Assembly (NCBI GenBank): GCA_022577435.1
Contig: JAKOON010000040.1
Coordinates: 1,779,687 to 1,843,686, forward strand
DNA length: 64,000 bases
DNA from: Embiotoca jacksoni
Taxonomy: Eukaryota > Chordata > Actinopteri > Embiotocidae
Reading direction: 5' to 3'
Part shown: positions 1 to 14,200 of the stretch, piece after piece
Layout: each line of letters starts with the position of its first letter
How positions within the stretch are numbered: position 1 is the first letter of the stretch
Made by a program: the position numbers and the translations under genes
Notes under the pieces: model-generated
The model's database searches: none
Seen by the model: the letters and a program-made list of their open reading frames with translations, nothing else
Told to the model about the DNA's origin: nothing

Positions 1-1586
1 CGATGACAACATTTTAAAAATCGTTCTCCTTACATGGCGACCAGCTTTATGTCAGTGAAAGATGGTAGTTACGGCAGAAACATGGCAGCGTTCAGGTTGG
101 ATAGTTCAAACGCTGACTGTGGTTGCTTGTCAGTTGAAACTCTATCTTGTCCTTCTGCATGTTGGCAGACATCATGATGTCCAGTGTGGACATCATCCCC
201 TGGTGTACCGGGCTGGATGGTGATAGTGTGTGAAGGCTCAGTGGTAGGACAGCAGTAATGATGGCTGCTCTTTGCAATGAAACCACTGCTACCATCTGTT
301 TGCTATCAGAATAAAAGCAGGTAGCCCGTACTGGTGATGCTGAGCAGGTCCGCTGTCAGACAGGATGTCGGTGGGTGTGGGATTACGTGCAATATGGAGG
401 AGAGTGACTGAATGATAGCGTGGACTATGCACACAACACATTTTAAACATGGAGACGCCGTCACCCTTTAAATCCTCTAATCAGGTCACAGACTTGCATT
501 TGAAGTTACGTCATCTCATGAATTCCCACACTGGGAACGTGTCTGTGTTTGTTTGTGATGAACACACAGGACCTAAAAAAGAGTAACTTTTACACATAAT
601 TAGCAGAGAATGAGACGCTGCACACCTCCTGGTCCGGGCGTCATCGGGGCCCCGGCTAGCCTCTACCTCGCTCTGTCCTCATTACTCGCCCTTATCACTG
701 GCCAGGCACTCAACTCAATCTGACAGCAGGCCCCGCCACTGATCTGAGAGGTTATGAACCTAATGAGCCCGCCCATTGATGGGATGGCTTCAGACAAGCT
801 ATCCCAGAGTCCCCCTGGGGAGCGCTGCCACAGTCACACTCTTCACCTCCCTCCTCTTCCTTCCCCTCCGTTCTCTCCCTCGTCTTCACTCCTTCACCAT
901 CTTGCAGCCTCCTATCAGGATCCCGCCTGAGAAAAACAGCCTCATCATCTGCTCATAATGCTCGCAGATCTATCGGCCAGATACTCCACATCAGATGAAT
1001 GTTTCACACACGGTTACTTCTCGCTGCAACGTTTGTGACGTTGGCTGAGATTTCTGTCACAACAGAGATCTCTCAAGTGTGTAGATTTCAGCAGGATATC
1101 AGGGTGTTAGATGTTAAACTGCAGCCTGATACAAACCTGATGATGTGCTTCAGCTCTCTGGTATTCAGTAGGCTGCTGTGTGAACTCTTATAATACATCA
1201 TTAACACGTAGAATTCACATTAAACTTTCGACTAATTTCATCTTGGATAGGACTTTAGTCTGTTTCTTGACTGTGAACAGTTTTGTTTTTTTAAACCGTT
1301 GGACTTCATGTTGATAACGTTTAGGAAAATGTTACTTTATTGTTTTTACCACAGTGATTTTCTTTCGTTCATGAATCCTATGGTGGATAAAAGTCACCAC
1401 ATGTATTGCAGAGAACTTGTGGATGCAGCAACTCGTTCCAGTTCATCATTTCAGACGGTTCAACGTTTGATTTGCAAATTCATGGGAGCACTGTTTTATA
1501 GATGAATCCATCGGAACCAGAAGCACGATGATGCCGTTAGTAGAACCCTTTCTTTAAAGATCTAATGTTGTCTGCAGGTTACTCAC
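1..1586. other. tbx4 intron 4, partial
   Basis: Unique sequence with no exon found. It contains a GC-richer block at about 605-800, described separately. The intron continues left of the window. Confidence 0.8.
605..800. promoter_or_regulatory. candidate intronic regulatory block
   Basis: High-complexity sequence with CCTTATCACTGGCC (GATA core), a CCGCCCATTG segment and no simple repeats, standing out from the AT-rich flanks. Its resemblance to a conserved non-coding element is a judgement of texture only. Confidence 0.25.
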
Positions 1587-1734
1587 ATGTCCGAAAGGGT
1601 CCAGGTGATTGTTTGTCAGCTTCAGCTTCTGAAACGACACCAGCTGTCTCATCCAGTGAGCTCCTGTGGCCGGCGAATCAGGGTGCACGTAGAGTCTGCC
1701 TGGCATCGCTGGCTCCGCCTTCCCAGCCACCATC
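1587..1734 (-). CDS. tbx4: tbx4 fourth coding exon (T-box)
   Basis: 148 nt encoding WMVAGKAEPAMPGRLYVHPD...TGAHWMRQLVSFQKLKLTNNHLDPFGH. Acceptor TTTTCAG|GATGG, donor CAT|GTGAGT, ending in phase 0. The next expected exon (IILNSMHKYQPRLHIVK in the family) is not found in 1-1586, so it is outside the window. Confidence 0.96.
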
Positions 1735-3113
1735 CTGAAAACAGGCGGAGGGAGACGTGAGGAAGCAAACTGAGACGGGAAAAAAGATTCAAAATTGAGC
1801 GATGTATGTTCTTAGTGTTTCAGAGAATATGCCGGCCTCCTTCACCATAATGCAGCCACTGCTTTCAACCCTCACAGTCTAAAATCCCTCAGACTGAGAC
1901 GCGCTGCTCTCTGCTAAAACATCACTGCAAATTAGGCGACTCTCAGGTGTCGCTGAGGAACACCAGAACCCAGCGACTGCAGGCCGAGCCACCAGATCAG
2001 AAACAAATGGCTGTGAAGTGACTGGTGTGCTGGAGATTTTACATTCTTGTTGCAGCCTCGGTGGGAAGGCAGCGCCAGCTCTCATGTCGCACTGATGGAT
2101 GGAGGACTGCGATGTCGTCGCCTGCAGATACAGGGTCAGCTGGGGATCACAGGCTTTTTTCTTTTCCCTTCGTGCATTTTGTCGGTGCCCTGCAGGAAGG
2201 AGCTGCTGCCGACGATGATCTGATGTAACAGTTAACTATCACATCAGCCTCATATTCTGCTCTTTTACAATCTCTGAAACAAGTCAAATAAACAGTCGAT
2301 GAGAAAATACTTGGGAAGATTAGTTTTACCGTGATTTTGTGTGGCAGGTGTGATTTTTTGCTTCTTTTGGGATTAAATGTGGATTTCGGAGGACTTTAGT
2401 AAATGCTGTGCATCTTTGGTGAAAAGAGGGTATGATTGTTATCTGAGGAGGATATTATTTATGCAGTACAGGCATGACTGAAGCAGCATGTACACATAAT
2501 GACGCTCCATCCCTCTCATGGAGTCGAAGGGAGCCAAAAACCTGTGAGGTGGTTTGAACCTGTTTACAGGCTGTGGCTGAAAACACCTGTTCAGGAACTG
2601 AAGAGCAAAAATGGGAAAGTTGTGTCCTTATGTCACACAGAATGAACTGAAATCATGAAAATCGTTAAACAAGACTTTGACACGGTCCCTGTACAGACGG
2701 CTGCCATGTTACATTTCTACCTTACTGTATGTAATAAAGCAGAATAGTGCATGCTCGACTAATCTGCATTTAATGAAAGCACCAACACACCGACATGCAG
2801 TGAAGCTGCTGGTAATCCAGCCGTGTTCATGGGATGTGTTCAGAGTCGGTGCCGATCAGAGGAGACGTACCGGAGTCCTCCAACCTGAACTAATACACAG
2901 CTCGTTGGTCCCTCCATCTGATGCGGCCCACAGGAGTGCAGCGGTGCTTCCAGTCGGAGACACGACGGTAAGACGACCCGGTTCAGGGAAGGATCGTTTG
3001 GAGCAGAGCTCTGGCTTTCTTATTGGTCTCCCATCTTAACATCCAGTTTAGGGTTGCAACAGCGTGATTTTTCACCATATGATAACTTTTTTAGAAGATA
3101 TCATGGTGTTTAA

Positions 3114-3168
<55 letters not shown>

Positions 3169-6100
3169 CATCAGTTAAATAGTTTGAAGTGCCGTTAGAA
3201 GCTCTAAATGATTATTTAAAATCTCGGAAGGGATGTTTGAGGAGTTTCCTCCTTTGGAGAAACTCTGCGTCCACATTTTCATGCTAGCTGGGAATCCGTC
3301 CTCGAGGACAACCTCATGTTTATTTTTAAGATGTCCAAAGTTATCCCACGTTGTTTTTAATCCTTTTTTCAGGGTGCGTATGGTGACATTATCAGTTTCG
3401 TTTTCTCACCCACTGTTGAGTCTGACAGGTAGCCGAGCAGGAAAGTAGTCGCAATGTGCAGGTGAACGTCTCCGTTCGTAGCATTTTATTTTTTGATACC
3501 AGTAATAAGCACTTGTGCACAGTATGATAACCATGTATTTTAATACCACTGTGTACCGTGATACTGAGATACTGCTGCAACCCTGGTCCAGAGTTTAAAG
3601 CATGTTGTAGAGTTTGCGATATTGATGTTTTTGTCTGGCAATAAAGGCTGAGAAGCACCACCAGGTTCACACAGGGGTCAGATCCAAACCCTCCATGAGT
3701 CCACGATCACCACACAGCTTTTCATTTGAATCCATTCTGGAGCTGAAGCTGAAGAAGAATTGGATTCAGAAATTTCTGAGGATATTTGTCAGTCAGATTG
3801 TACGTAGATCGCGTCGGTCTAAAGCGAGATCGACCAAATTTAGTCTAAATGTCCGACCGACCTGTGATTGTCGTAGAACAGCAGCAGCTCTTAGCAGACG
3901 TTGGACAACGGAGTATACAGAGTGCAGAGTATTTCAATTCTTTTCTGACACGACAGGAGAACATTCACAAAACATACGAACGTCACAGCTCTGGTTACGC
4001 TCCTGGCTCGGAGAGTCAGAGATTTTCTCCAACTTTGTTTATGAATTAAATATCTGATGATGCAGAAGATGACCAGAGGACAAAAATCATGATGCTGGAT
4101 CAGGCTGAGCCCACAAAGTTGTGGGTCAGATATACAGAACATTTATTTCATTCATTTTATGTTTGTACCTTTGTTGTCCTTCCATGTCATTTTTCATTGT
4201 TTTTCATAACTTTAAATAAAAACTGCAGGTTCTCTTCATTTCCCCTGATTCTGTTGCGTCGCTTTCTTTAAAAGCATTTTTATCACACAGCTCATGTATG
4301 TTCACCTTTGTTCTCGTAACTAAACAATAATTGTGTTTTTTTTGTGTGTACACTAATGAATCCAAACAGCAGCACGAGTACAGGTCTGTTTAATCACGTT
4401 AGCTAACATTAGCCACCACAGGGAGGCTGCAGCTCAGACGGTAGAGTGGGTTGCACACTAATCACAAGGTTGCTGGTTCAATCCCAGCTCCTCCTGTCCA
4501 CATGCCTAAGTGTCCTTGAGCAAGACACTGAATCCTGAAAGTGCTCCCGATGGAGAACCGTCGGTGTGTTGTAAGTCGCTTTGGATGAAAGCATCAGCTA
4601 AATGAAAACTGAAATGTAACATACTACTGATCATTCTAATACTGAAACAGTCAAATCTGAGTTTATTGTATGTTATTGCTGACAAATTCAACTTATCATA
4701 AAAAATAATTCATATTTTTTTAACTCTTTCAATGTCGGTGACTTTTGTAGCTTTTCTTTCACAACTGTCCGTTTATTTTCTGAGTTAAACTACAGTTTGT
4801 ATTCAGAAATATCCTTTGGCGGCGGAATATTTCGGTGTTTGTTCACGTTGTGTTGATGCATCATTCAACTCCTGCGTTACTGTGCAGCATTGTTGCCGTA
4901 TTAGCATTTTCCCCAGCATGCCTTAGTTATTTCTTCATAATTTTTGACAATAAAGCAACCGCATTAAATCTATACGATGGGTAGAAATGATATTTACTTT
5001 TGCTAAAACATTAGGAAATTTCAATGAAGTAATAGTGATACATCAAATAGGGTTATGATTGAAAACCATACAGCTGATTTGAACCTGCTGCTCTCGTGTC
5101 CCTGCGAACTCACCACTTGTTGTCACAGAACTTGTAGCGGTGGTCGTCAGCTGGAACGACGTCGATCAGCAGGATGTATTTGGTTTTGGGGTTCATCCCG
5201 GTCACCTTCACCTTGTAGCTGGGAAACATCCGCCTGTCGAAGAGGGTCGAGGAAAACCGTCAGTGTTCTCGTTTACTCTTGAACAATCGGAAATATTCCC
5301 CGAAGAACCGACCTCAGATCAGTTCATCTTTGAGAGTCGTCTGTCAATCTTATTCTGAACCAGTGATTAGGAAGAAGGATGTCCTCTAAACTTGTATCAC
5401 TTCATGATAAGAAAACATCTTAAGGCTGTTTAATAACTCCTTGCATGTGCAGGACGAGTGTGTCGTCACAGTGAAGAGGATCAGCTGGTTCAATGTCAGC
5501 GCCTGCAGCTCTGCGATGTTCTTCATGGTGCCATGAAGGTCACGGGACTGAGATGTGAGCTGGGTGAGAAGCTGCCGTCTCCAAAACCTGAAATAAACCT
5601 CAGTCAAACATGAAGTGGAGGAAACCTCCGTCTGCCCAGATAACCGTCGGACAAACCTCTTCTTATCGCTGAGATCTCACGTGTCCCGGCCTGGTAATGA
5701 TTTGTCTCCTTTGCAGGCATTTATTCGGGGAGAGCACTGAAATCTTCTCATACTCGTGAGACGCCATAAAAAGTATGGGAACACTCTCCATCTTTCATCT
5801 TTTAAATACCTCGGCACTAAAAGACCGAATATGCTAATATAGCAGTGGAGGCTATAAAACAGATGAAGGGAGCTACCTTTCCTGACCTCTTCTGGGAAAC
5901 CCAAAACATTTTCATCCCATCTGCGTCGAAGCAAATTTCGCAAAGGGCTCGGCGCCCCCTTATAAAGCCCTAAGTGGTTTTTAATGGCAACCCAGGTCGG
6001 ACAACAGTTTAGACAGCCGGCTCGTCGTTGCTTAAGAGGCTACGGTCAAAAAGGCCTGCAGTGTATCTGCGGCTGCTGCCGTGGCAACGCATTCAAACAC

Positions 6101-8437
6101 CGGATGACACGCGTGACAGCCGCGCATGCTTTTCAGGGGGGACGGCGAAGCATCGAAACCACGATCTTCATGCTCGCTGGTCAGATTGGTGCGAATGCCC
6201 TTCTTCAAAGGCTCACAGTGCCGATCATGTTACTGTAAATACTCCGTCACGTAAGGCAGCGGGAGTGGAGGGGGATTGAGGGCAGGTAATTTAAATCTCT
6301 CTCCCAGGCTTCAAATCCAATCAGGAGGAGAGATCAGTCCCGCTATCATCCTCACTGAAAGACGGCTTAATCTTCGAGGAACATTCAAAACAGACCTGTG
6401 CTCATCTCTGGCTCCACTCACACCACAGAGCAGCAGATGGAGGCCTGTGTCAACATGTGGTCCTCCCATTTCTATGAGATGGTCATAACCACCTAATGGA
6501 GGACTCTGCTGCTGTCCTTCAGCTGTGGAAATGACTCTGCCCCGCCGGAGGGCTAAAACTCAGACAGTCCAACACAAACCATCAACATCAACATAACTTA
6601 TTCAACACTTTTCAAAATCAGAGTTCAAAAATGCTAAAACTGCATCAAATTGTACAAACAGGGTACAGATTGGTCTTTTTTTAAGGCTCAATCACAGATG
6701 GCCTCCTTTCACACCTCTGCACGTCTGTCCACGTGGACTCAGTGGCACCGTCACCGATTCCACCGGCAGAAACATGGGAGGCCCAACCCGTCAACAGCCC
6801 AACAGAACCGCACGGCATCGACGATGTACAGAGCAACCCGACCCGGCGCCACAATGAACACGATGACGAAAGTAAACACAAGTACGGTATTAATCACTAG
6901 AGTTAATTAGTTTGTCTTCACAAGAAATTAATAAAATAATTTGAACCAGAGTCAAGAGTTCTACCAGGAAAGCTTCATGTGGTAACTTTCAGAAGTACTT
7001 ATTGGCAGACATATTAAAATATTAAACATTGAAATATTATCATATTAAAATATGATTTTGGTTCCAAGATTAAAGGAGTACACTTCAAAATTTGACACAA
7101 TTTATTTCCAACTAATTTATATTTCTCCAAAAGTTTACACTTTGAAAACACATGTCATTTTTTCAGCGATGAACCAGAACCTTGAAGACATTTATTTTAT
7201 CATTCAGTTACTTTTTTGAATAAAATAAAACATATTTTGTAAAACTGATCATAATATACAAAAATACAAAATAACAGATTTTTACCCACAATTCCAACAG
7301 GTGAAGCGTTTTTACGTGAATTTAAAAAGTATATCTGGGGTTTAAACATTTTTGAATACATTCCGACTTTAGTTTTACTACACAGATAAAGTAATAAAAC
7401 CGTAACACTGTACGGTGAATGTTTTCATCATGATTTTATAATTATGGAGTTTATTTATCTCAATTAAGATTAACATTAAGATTATATTATAGACTATTTA
7501 TCTAGACTATTTTGTCTGAAGGACACTGAGGCCTTCGATATCCGCCTACCTGACTGCACTATACTATATTGTATCTTTATTTGAACCAATACATCACGAT
7601 TGGCTCCGCCCAACAAGTGGCCCCGCCCACGTAGCGGAACCCAAGTCAAAATCTGAGTTCATTTGTTGTAAACTGTGTTTCATCAAATTTCTTCCATTTT
7701 TTTTTTTTTTAATGTGTCAAGTAATTAAAAGATAACGTCTGATCTGGTCATAATATTCCATCACATGAGAACTGCAAACAGCATCATTATCAGTTCATTG
7801 TTCTGTGTATAAAATGTCAGAGAGGATGGAATAAAATACATATTAACATATTCATGAGTCGCAGCAGGTGCAGATCTTCATTGGAGACGCAAATATTTAA
7901 ACGAAAACTTTGAAAGCTGAAGAGGAGTTCAATGTGAACAGCAGTTTAAAAAAAAGGTACAAATATTGAGTTTATATATTATTTATTTATTTATAGTCAT
8001 CTTATTGGAGAAGCTGGTTTCAGGGAATTTACATTTGCTTAAAAATGACTTCATAACTCAATTGTTGAAAATGAATTTTCAGTGAATCGAATAATTAAGA
8101 ACTACTGATCACTCTAAAGTGCTGGTTGGTTTGGGGACTGAACATTAACAGGCGTTTGAGATTTGAATAAAAAAATCACTCCAGTAAAAATAGTGAGAGA
8201 CTTATAACATGAACTGAACTTCTTGTTCTTTGGAAAATTAGAAGCTCAATCAATGAGTGAGAGGAATGAGATGATTATAGATGATGAAGTTAAATCCATA
8301 CATGAATACCTTTACTGTCTCTGTGTATCTGCAATCCTGCTGCACATACATGAGATGAAACATGGTCTGACTTAGTGTTCCACACATGACGCATGTATTA
8401 AAACACATGCAGCTCAGGACCTGTGCTTGTCCGGGAG

Positions 8438-8522
<85 letters not shown>

Positions 8523-8603
8523 TACGGTGGTGTGACTAAGTGGGAGAGTTTAAGAGGAGCATGAGAAATGGAAGTGGCCGAGTGTGTGTATGATATCAGT
8601 GTC

Positions 8604-8662
<59 letters not shown>

Positions 8663-11152
8663 CTGTGCCCAGCCAGCTGTTTCTCTTAACAATCCCACAT
8701 GTTTAGGCCCTGCAGTGATCCATTCCCTCTCTGGGAATCTCCAGTACCACGGCAAGATCAAAAGAAGTGCTGAGGGTGGGGTGGGGTGTGGGGGGGAGTG
8801 TGTGTGTGTGGGGGGGGGGGGGGATGATGAAGCGCTAGTAGACCTAGTAGACTCGGGCCCAGTGTGGGCGCCGGGTTCCTCTTATCAACCCGCCGCTGCT
8901 CTCTTGACGGGCTGTGTACAAAGAGGGAGAGTGAGGGAAGAGCTGCTTTGAAGAGGGAGGATTACCACGCTCACCATAACAAGTCGTCCAGGCTCGGCTA
9001 GGTGCTGCCGAACCGGACCGGACCGGTTTCATCTTAGAGTGTTGGGGACGTGTGGGCCCCCCGGGTGTCCTGCATCTGTCCTTCTTCCTCTGCCACCTCT
9101 ACACTCACCAACCTCACATGTTCAAACTTCTTTCAGCCAGATATAAATGTGTGTATATTTAGTGAAAGTCCACTACAGCAAAACGTGAGATAGCCACGCT
9201 TTGGGCTGTGTAGGCGTGAAAGTTACACATTTTGAAAGCGTGAAACTTAGGCGCACGTAAATGTCATGTGACCAGGATCCCGCAACAGAGGTTTTGAGAC
9301 CAAGTACGAAGGACATTTTCGGCCGGTATTAGGAGGAAGGACGGCCAGCTTGGTGGCATCGGTCACAGACTGCAGGATGAGGAAGTTCGAATCCAGGAGG
9401 GGACAATATTTTTCTTGAGTTGTTTATTGTTTCCTAACCCCGACCATGTGCTTATTTTCTAACCCCAACCGCGATGTGTTTTAGCTAAAACTTTCATTTT
9501 CCTGTAACTCACACATCAGTAGTTTCATTTTTGGCCACTACGGGAAAATGTGTAACTTTCACGCCCAGACAGCACAAAGCGTAGCTATCTCACGTTTCGC
9601 TGTAGTGGACCGATGTGTCTATTTCATGCTTTGCCGTGATACTGGGTTGATATATATATATATATATAGAAAATATATATATATTTTCTTTTTCGACACT
9701 TTCAGTAAATTGAAAAATTTGGTCCAATCATCTGCAATCCCTCATCTGCAATACTTTTATTCAACTCAGATTTTTGTTGCTCTATTTACAATGACAAATA
9801 TTTCCACCACTTTCTCTTTCAGTTCCTTTTTCTGACCACTGTGCACAGAAAATGAACCATTATATCGCTGGTGTTCATTGTATCATTAAAAAACATTTAA
9901 CGGGTGATTTTGATGAGTGATGTTCCAGACATTCACAGCTGCAGATATCCCACAAAATTATAGAGATTTTAAGTATGATCATCTTAATCATGGTATTATT
10001 AGCTTTATTAATCTGTTTTGACAAAACATAAAATTTAACTGTGCACTTGTACTCCACAAATACTCCTTTTTTAAAACTGCCAAATCTTGATTTTGCTTGG
10101 TCTGGAAGATTTCAGCTCTGTTCTAATAGTTTTATTATGTGAAAGAAAGATCACCTCATTTATCATCACGGATTTGTTGGTGCTCATCGGTTCCAGTCTG
10201 TTAGAAGCCTGTTTGATAGGACTTTTAATGTTGTGTTTTTTTAAATAATCTTTCTATCTGAATACTTTTGCAGTTGTCAGAAAACACGTTCTAAATTTTC
10301 TGCAAAATGTTTCAGATGATAGCATTTTGACATTTTGACATGAGAAGTCCGTTTCAACCTTCACGCTCGCAGGCTTCCTGCTCACATCACGGCTCTACTT
10401 TGTATTCGCTCATGACCTTTGACCTTTCAGTTCCATACAGAGCAGCATGGACACTCACCATCTTCTATCACACATGTGCCTCTCCCCCTGCATCACCTCC
10501 CTCCCTCTTTATTTTCTGTTTCCTCTCTGCTTCGAGGTCTGATTTTACAGCCATGGTGTGTTCTCACATTGATCTGCTCTACAGAGGAATTCAACATGTT
10601 ATCTGCAGGTGTGATTCACAGCCGCGTGTCTGGGAGATCAATTTAAAGCCAAGATCAGGAGGAGGATAGAAACAAATTCTAGTTCACTTTTATTTTAGCT
10701 TTCCAGTTTATTTGTAATTGCAGTGGAGTTTTCACTCTTAAATCCTCATCAGCTGTTCTTGGAATGCAGTGAATATAAATTATTGAAATTACACAATCTT
10801 AAAAAGAAAAAATCTGCTCTGTCATTAATCTCCAGAGAGTCTGGGGAACCTCGGTAGCCCAGTGGTGGAAGCGCATCCAGCTGCATATTACGCCTCTCTC
10901 CCTCCCCACGTCTCCTGTCTCTTTACACAGAGTCTCAGACGAAGCCAAAACATGAGCTTTAAAGAAGAAGCCTGACCCAGTTTTGTTAAAGGATCACAAA
11001 ATGATCTTACTTTTCAATCTGACTTCAGAAGTGTTATTCCAATCCCATGTCTCAATAATGGAGCTGGTGATGTGATCTGGATTGAAGTGAACACTGGTCA
11101 GACATACAGAGTTAAGTCCAAGGTGGAAGCAGCTCTCTCTGCTGTCTACATA

Positions 11153-11250
<98 letters not shown>

Positions 11251-14200
11251 GATATATAAACTGCCTATGTTTTGTGTTATGCAGAAAAAAAGGGTTAAAA
11301 CACAGTGAGACAATAAAATAGGGCGCATAATGAACCTACAGTGTATCTATGACATCCTGAAAAAAAGAATTAAAGATCTGTTGTTGTATGAATTCAGATT
11401 TCCATTTATTTTATGAGGTGGAGGGGAAATATAAACACTGTAAAAATGTCCAAATGCTCATTTCATCATTTTCACTCGCAGAAAAAATGCTTGTGTTTGG
11501 AAAAAATTTAAAAAACAAAATAGAAACTGATACGTCTGTGGCTCGCACCTGTTTCAGCTCCTGTTATTAATGTGCTGATATGATGTGTGAACCTGGCATA
11601 ACTTAAAATCTCACATATCTTAATGCTTTGTATTCATCGCTCACTTAGCTGCCTTTAAAAAATAAAGTTGAGAGACTTCTAGCATTAATAAGGACAAAGT
11701 AAATCCACATAGCATACATGCTCTGAATGCACAACAACAGAACAGCTCTTTTTTTTTGTATTGTTGTTGCTCGGTTGTATAGAAATCATCACACTGCTGC
11801 AGTTCGTTAGAAAACATTTCAACACTGATCCCACCCTGCGGCAACGCTTCTGGATGTATTGATTTAATCTTGTAAGAATAGAGTCGTTCAAAGCTGCAGA
11901 CGATCCTGTCATCATCGTCCGGAGTGGAAATGGATTTTGTCATCAGCTGCTAAAGAAGGAATTAGAATTTTGAGAAGAGAGATGTTCTCCTCTGTCACGC
12001 TACCTGATTAATAATGTAATCCAAACACAGCAAATCAGTGACTTGCTTTGATTTATTTAATACCAGTAGCTGGTTTCCATTGTTAAAAAGTTCCGTTTAA
12101 ACTGGTGCATTTTGAGTTGGGACGGCTCCTTTTATAAGAGATAAACTGTTAAAGTAAATATGTGAAAAAGAAAAAGAAAAGACTGTACGTTGTATTCAGT
12201 GCTGATTAGCAAATGTTAGCACGCTAAGATAGGATGGAGAACATTGGCATGAATATAAAGCATTAACGTGTGAGCTAAACAGGCCTTCTGCTCCGAGGCT
12301 GCAGACTCTCCGTCCTGTTTTAAGTCAAACTGAAGACTATGGCTCGTGTTTGTTTTCCATATATTTGACTTCTTATCAGGCAGAACTGAAGCTTGTTTAT
12401 TGTCATATTGCATTTCATAGCTTGGTTTCAAAGATCTCTGGGTTATATTCCTCCTGTTTGTCTGCACGGGTTTGAAACTTATCAAATTAAATGATCTGCC
12501 TCTGATTAGACGAATCTGTCACTGTGGTGCTGGTGATGTCAATCAAGCAGATACTGTGTTTCAGAAATCACACATCTGGGCCGGCTTCTCAGTATTTGAT
12601 GCATTTCCTCGTCTCATCTCAGATAAAACATAATGGTGTTTGACCGGTCGACTACAACATGCTCTTTTCTACAATAACCACATATCGTCTGGCCTGATGA
12701 CACAGCGAGCAGCTCTACATGCACTATTCATAACATGCTTGAATAATTCAGTCGGGTGTTGATTTCATTTTCAAAGCTGTTGCTCCTGAAGGATGGAAGC
12801 ACTTTTCCAGTGGTCTACAGCATGTCTGCTGCAGGTAAAACCCGGGCAGGTTCCCCTGCACAGCTGCACAGCCCTTCAAAGGGCTTTAAGGATTCAGAGC
12901 CCACTTTATCAGCTGGACAAGGGAAAACCCATCTCCGCTGCTTATGCGGCATTAAGGAAAAAATGTGGTGACCTTTTACATTTTTTACAGGAAAAAAAAC
13001 ATGAGGAATGAGAGGCGGAGGTTGATTTGAGAGTGTACTCATTCTCTGGTTAATGTCCAAAGGCCTCACTATCTAATCCTCAGGTCGCATTAAATCCAAC
13101 AAGCCGAGCAGTCATTTGTGTTTTCAATTATGTCGTCACTGCGGCAGAAACTTTCTGTCTCTTCCTGAAACACCAACTTAGAACCGCTATATGTTTCTAT
13201 TAGCTGCCTAAACAGATGCTCGCACAAAGGCATGATACTCATTATGTGTCATGAATCCATCACTTCAATATCACTTTTTCTGCAATTTTCCACAAACCGG
13301 GCATTTTTTGTGCCGGAGAATGCGAGGAGCTTTTAATATATTACGTGACTAAAAACATACGCAACATTTTCCAAGTTTCTGTTGACATCTTGGTGAGAAT
13401 CCAGCGAAACTGTTTTCTTTCAGGAGAGACTTATTTAAGCCACTACATCGCCGGTTATGATTCATAAACTCTCGTATTAATGCTGTAATGCAGCACAGAC
13501 CTGCTGATTCATCACCAACTGTTGGAGAAGGTCACAGTAACAATTTCTTGTTCTGTACTTCTTCTTCAACTCCATTTCATGTCATTCATTGTACTTTTCA
13601 CTCCACTACATTAATCTGGCTATAATTACTATTAACATGTGAAAGTTTTTCACACAAAACATTATGTCAAATTACAAAATGACAGGTTATTAAAAAAATA
13701 AACTACTCACCCAAACCAGTCTCACGGCAAAGCGTGAAATAGTCCACTACAGCAAAAAATGAAGTAGCCTTGCTTTGGGCTGTCTAGGCGTGAAAGTTAC
13801 ACATTTTGAAAGCGTGAAACTTACACGCATGTAAATGTCATTTACATGCGTGTCATATTTTCGGTTTTCTAACCCCAACCACGTGTTTTAGCTATACGTT
13901 TCATTTTCCTCTAAATCACGTGGCTCTACACATGCAGTAGGTTTTATTTTCGCCAACTACAGGAAAATGTGTAACTTTCCCACCAAGACAGCACACAGCG
14001 TGTCTATTTCACGTTTTCCTGTAGTGGACTGGCGTGTCTATTTCACGCTTTGCCGTGATACCGGGTTGAGTCTACAACACTTAAAAGACTTCAACTGAGC
14101 TCTACTTTGACCCGCAGCAACATTAACACGCTCCTTACATTTTAATACATTAAAAGTAAAAAAAAAAAAAAGCTATAATACAGGATCCTTAATGATAAAA

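Larger units (their letters stand above)
1735..5113. other. tbx4 intron 3
   Basis: 3.4 kb intron holding a MITE (3050-3584), a tRNA SINE (4421-4620) and one copy of a dispersed repeat (4917-5046). The rest is unique AT-rich sequence. Confidence 0.85.

Noticed and set aside
4421..4495. tRNA gene suggested by intact A and B boxes
   Set aside because: It continues into a SINE body and LINE-like tail, and the cloverleaf stems do not pair well. It is the head of a SINE.
8250..8951. Open frames made of Cys-Val or Thr-His repeats (also at 16744, 21043, 46519, 54279, 57513)
   Set aside because: Translations of CA/GT dinucleotide arrays with no coding support.
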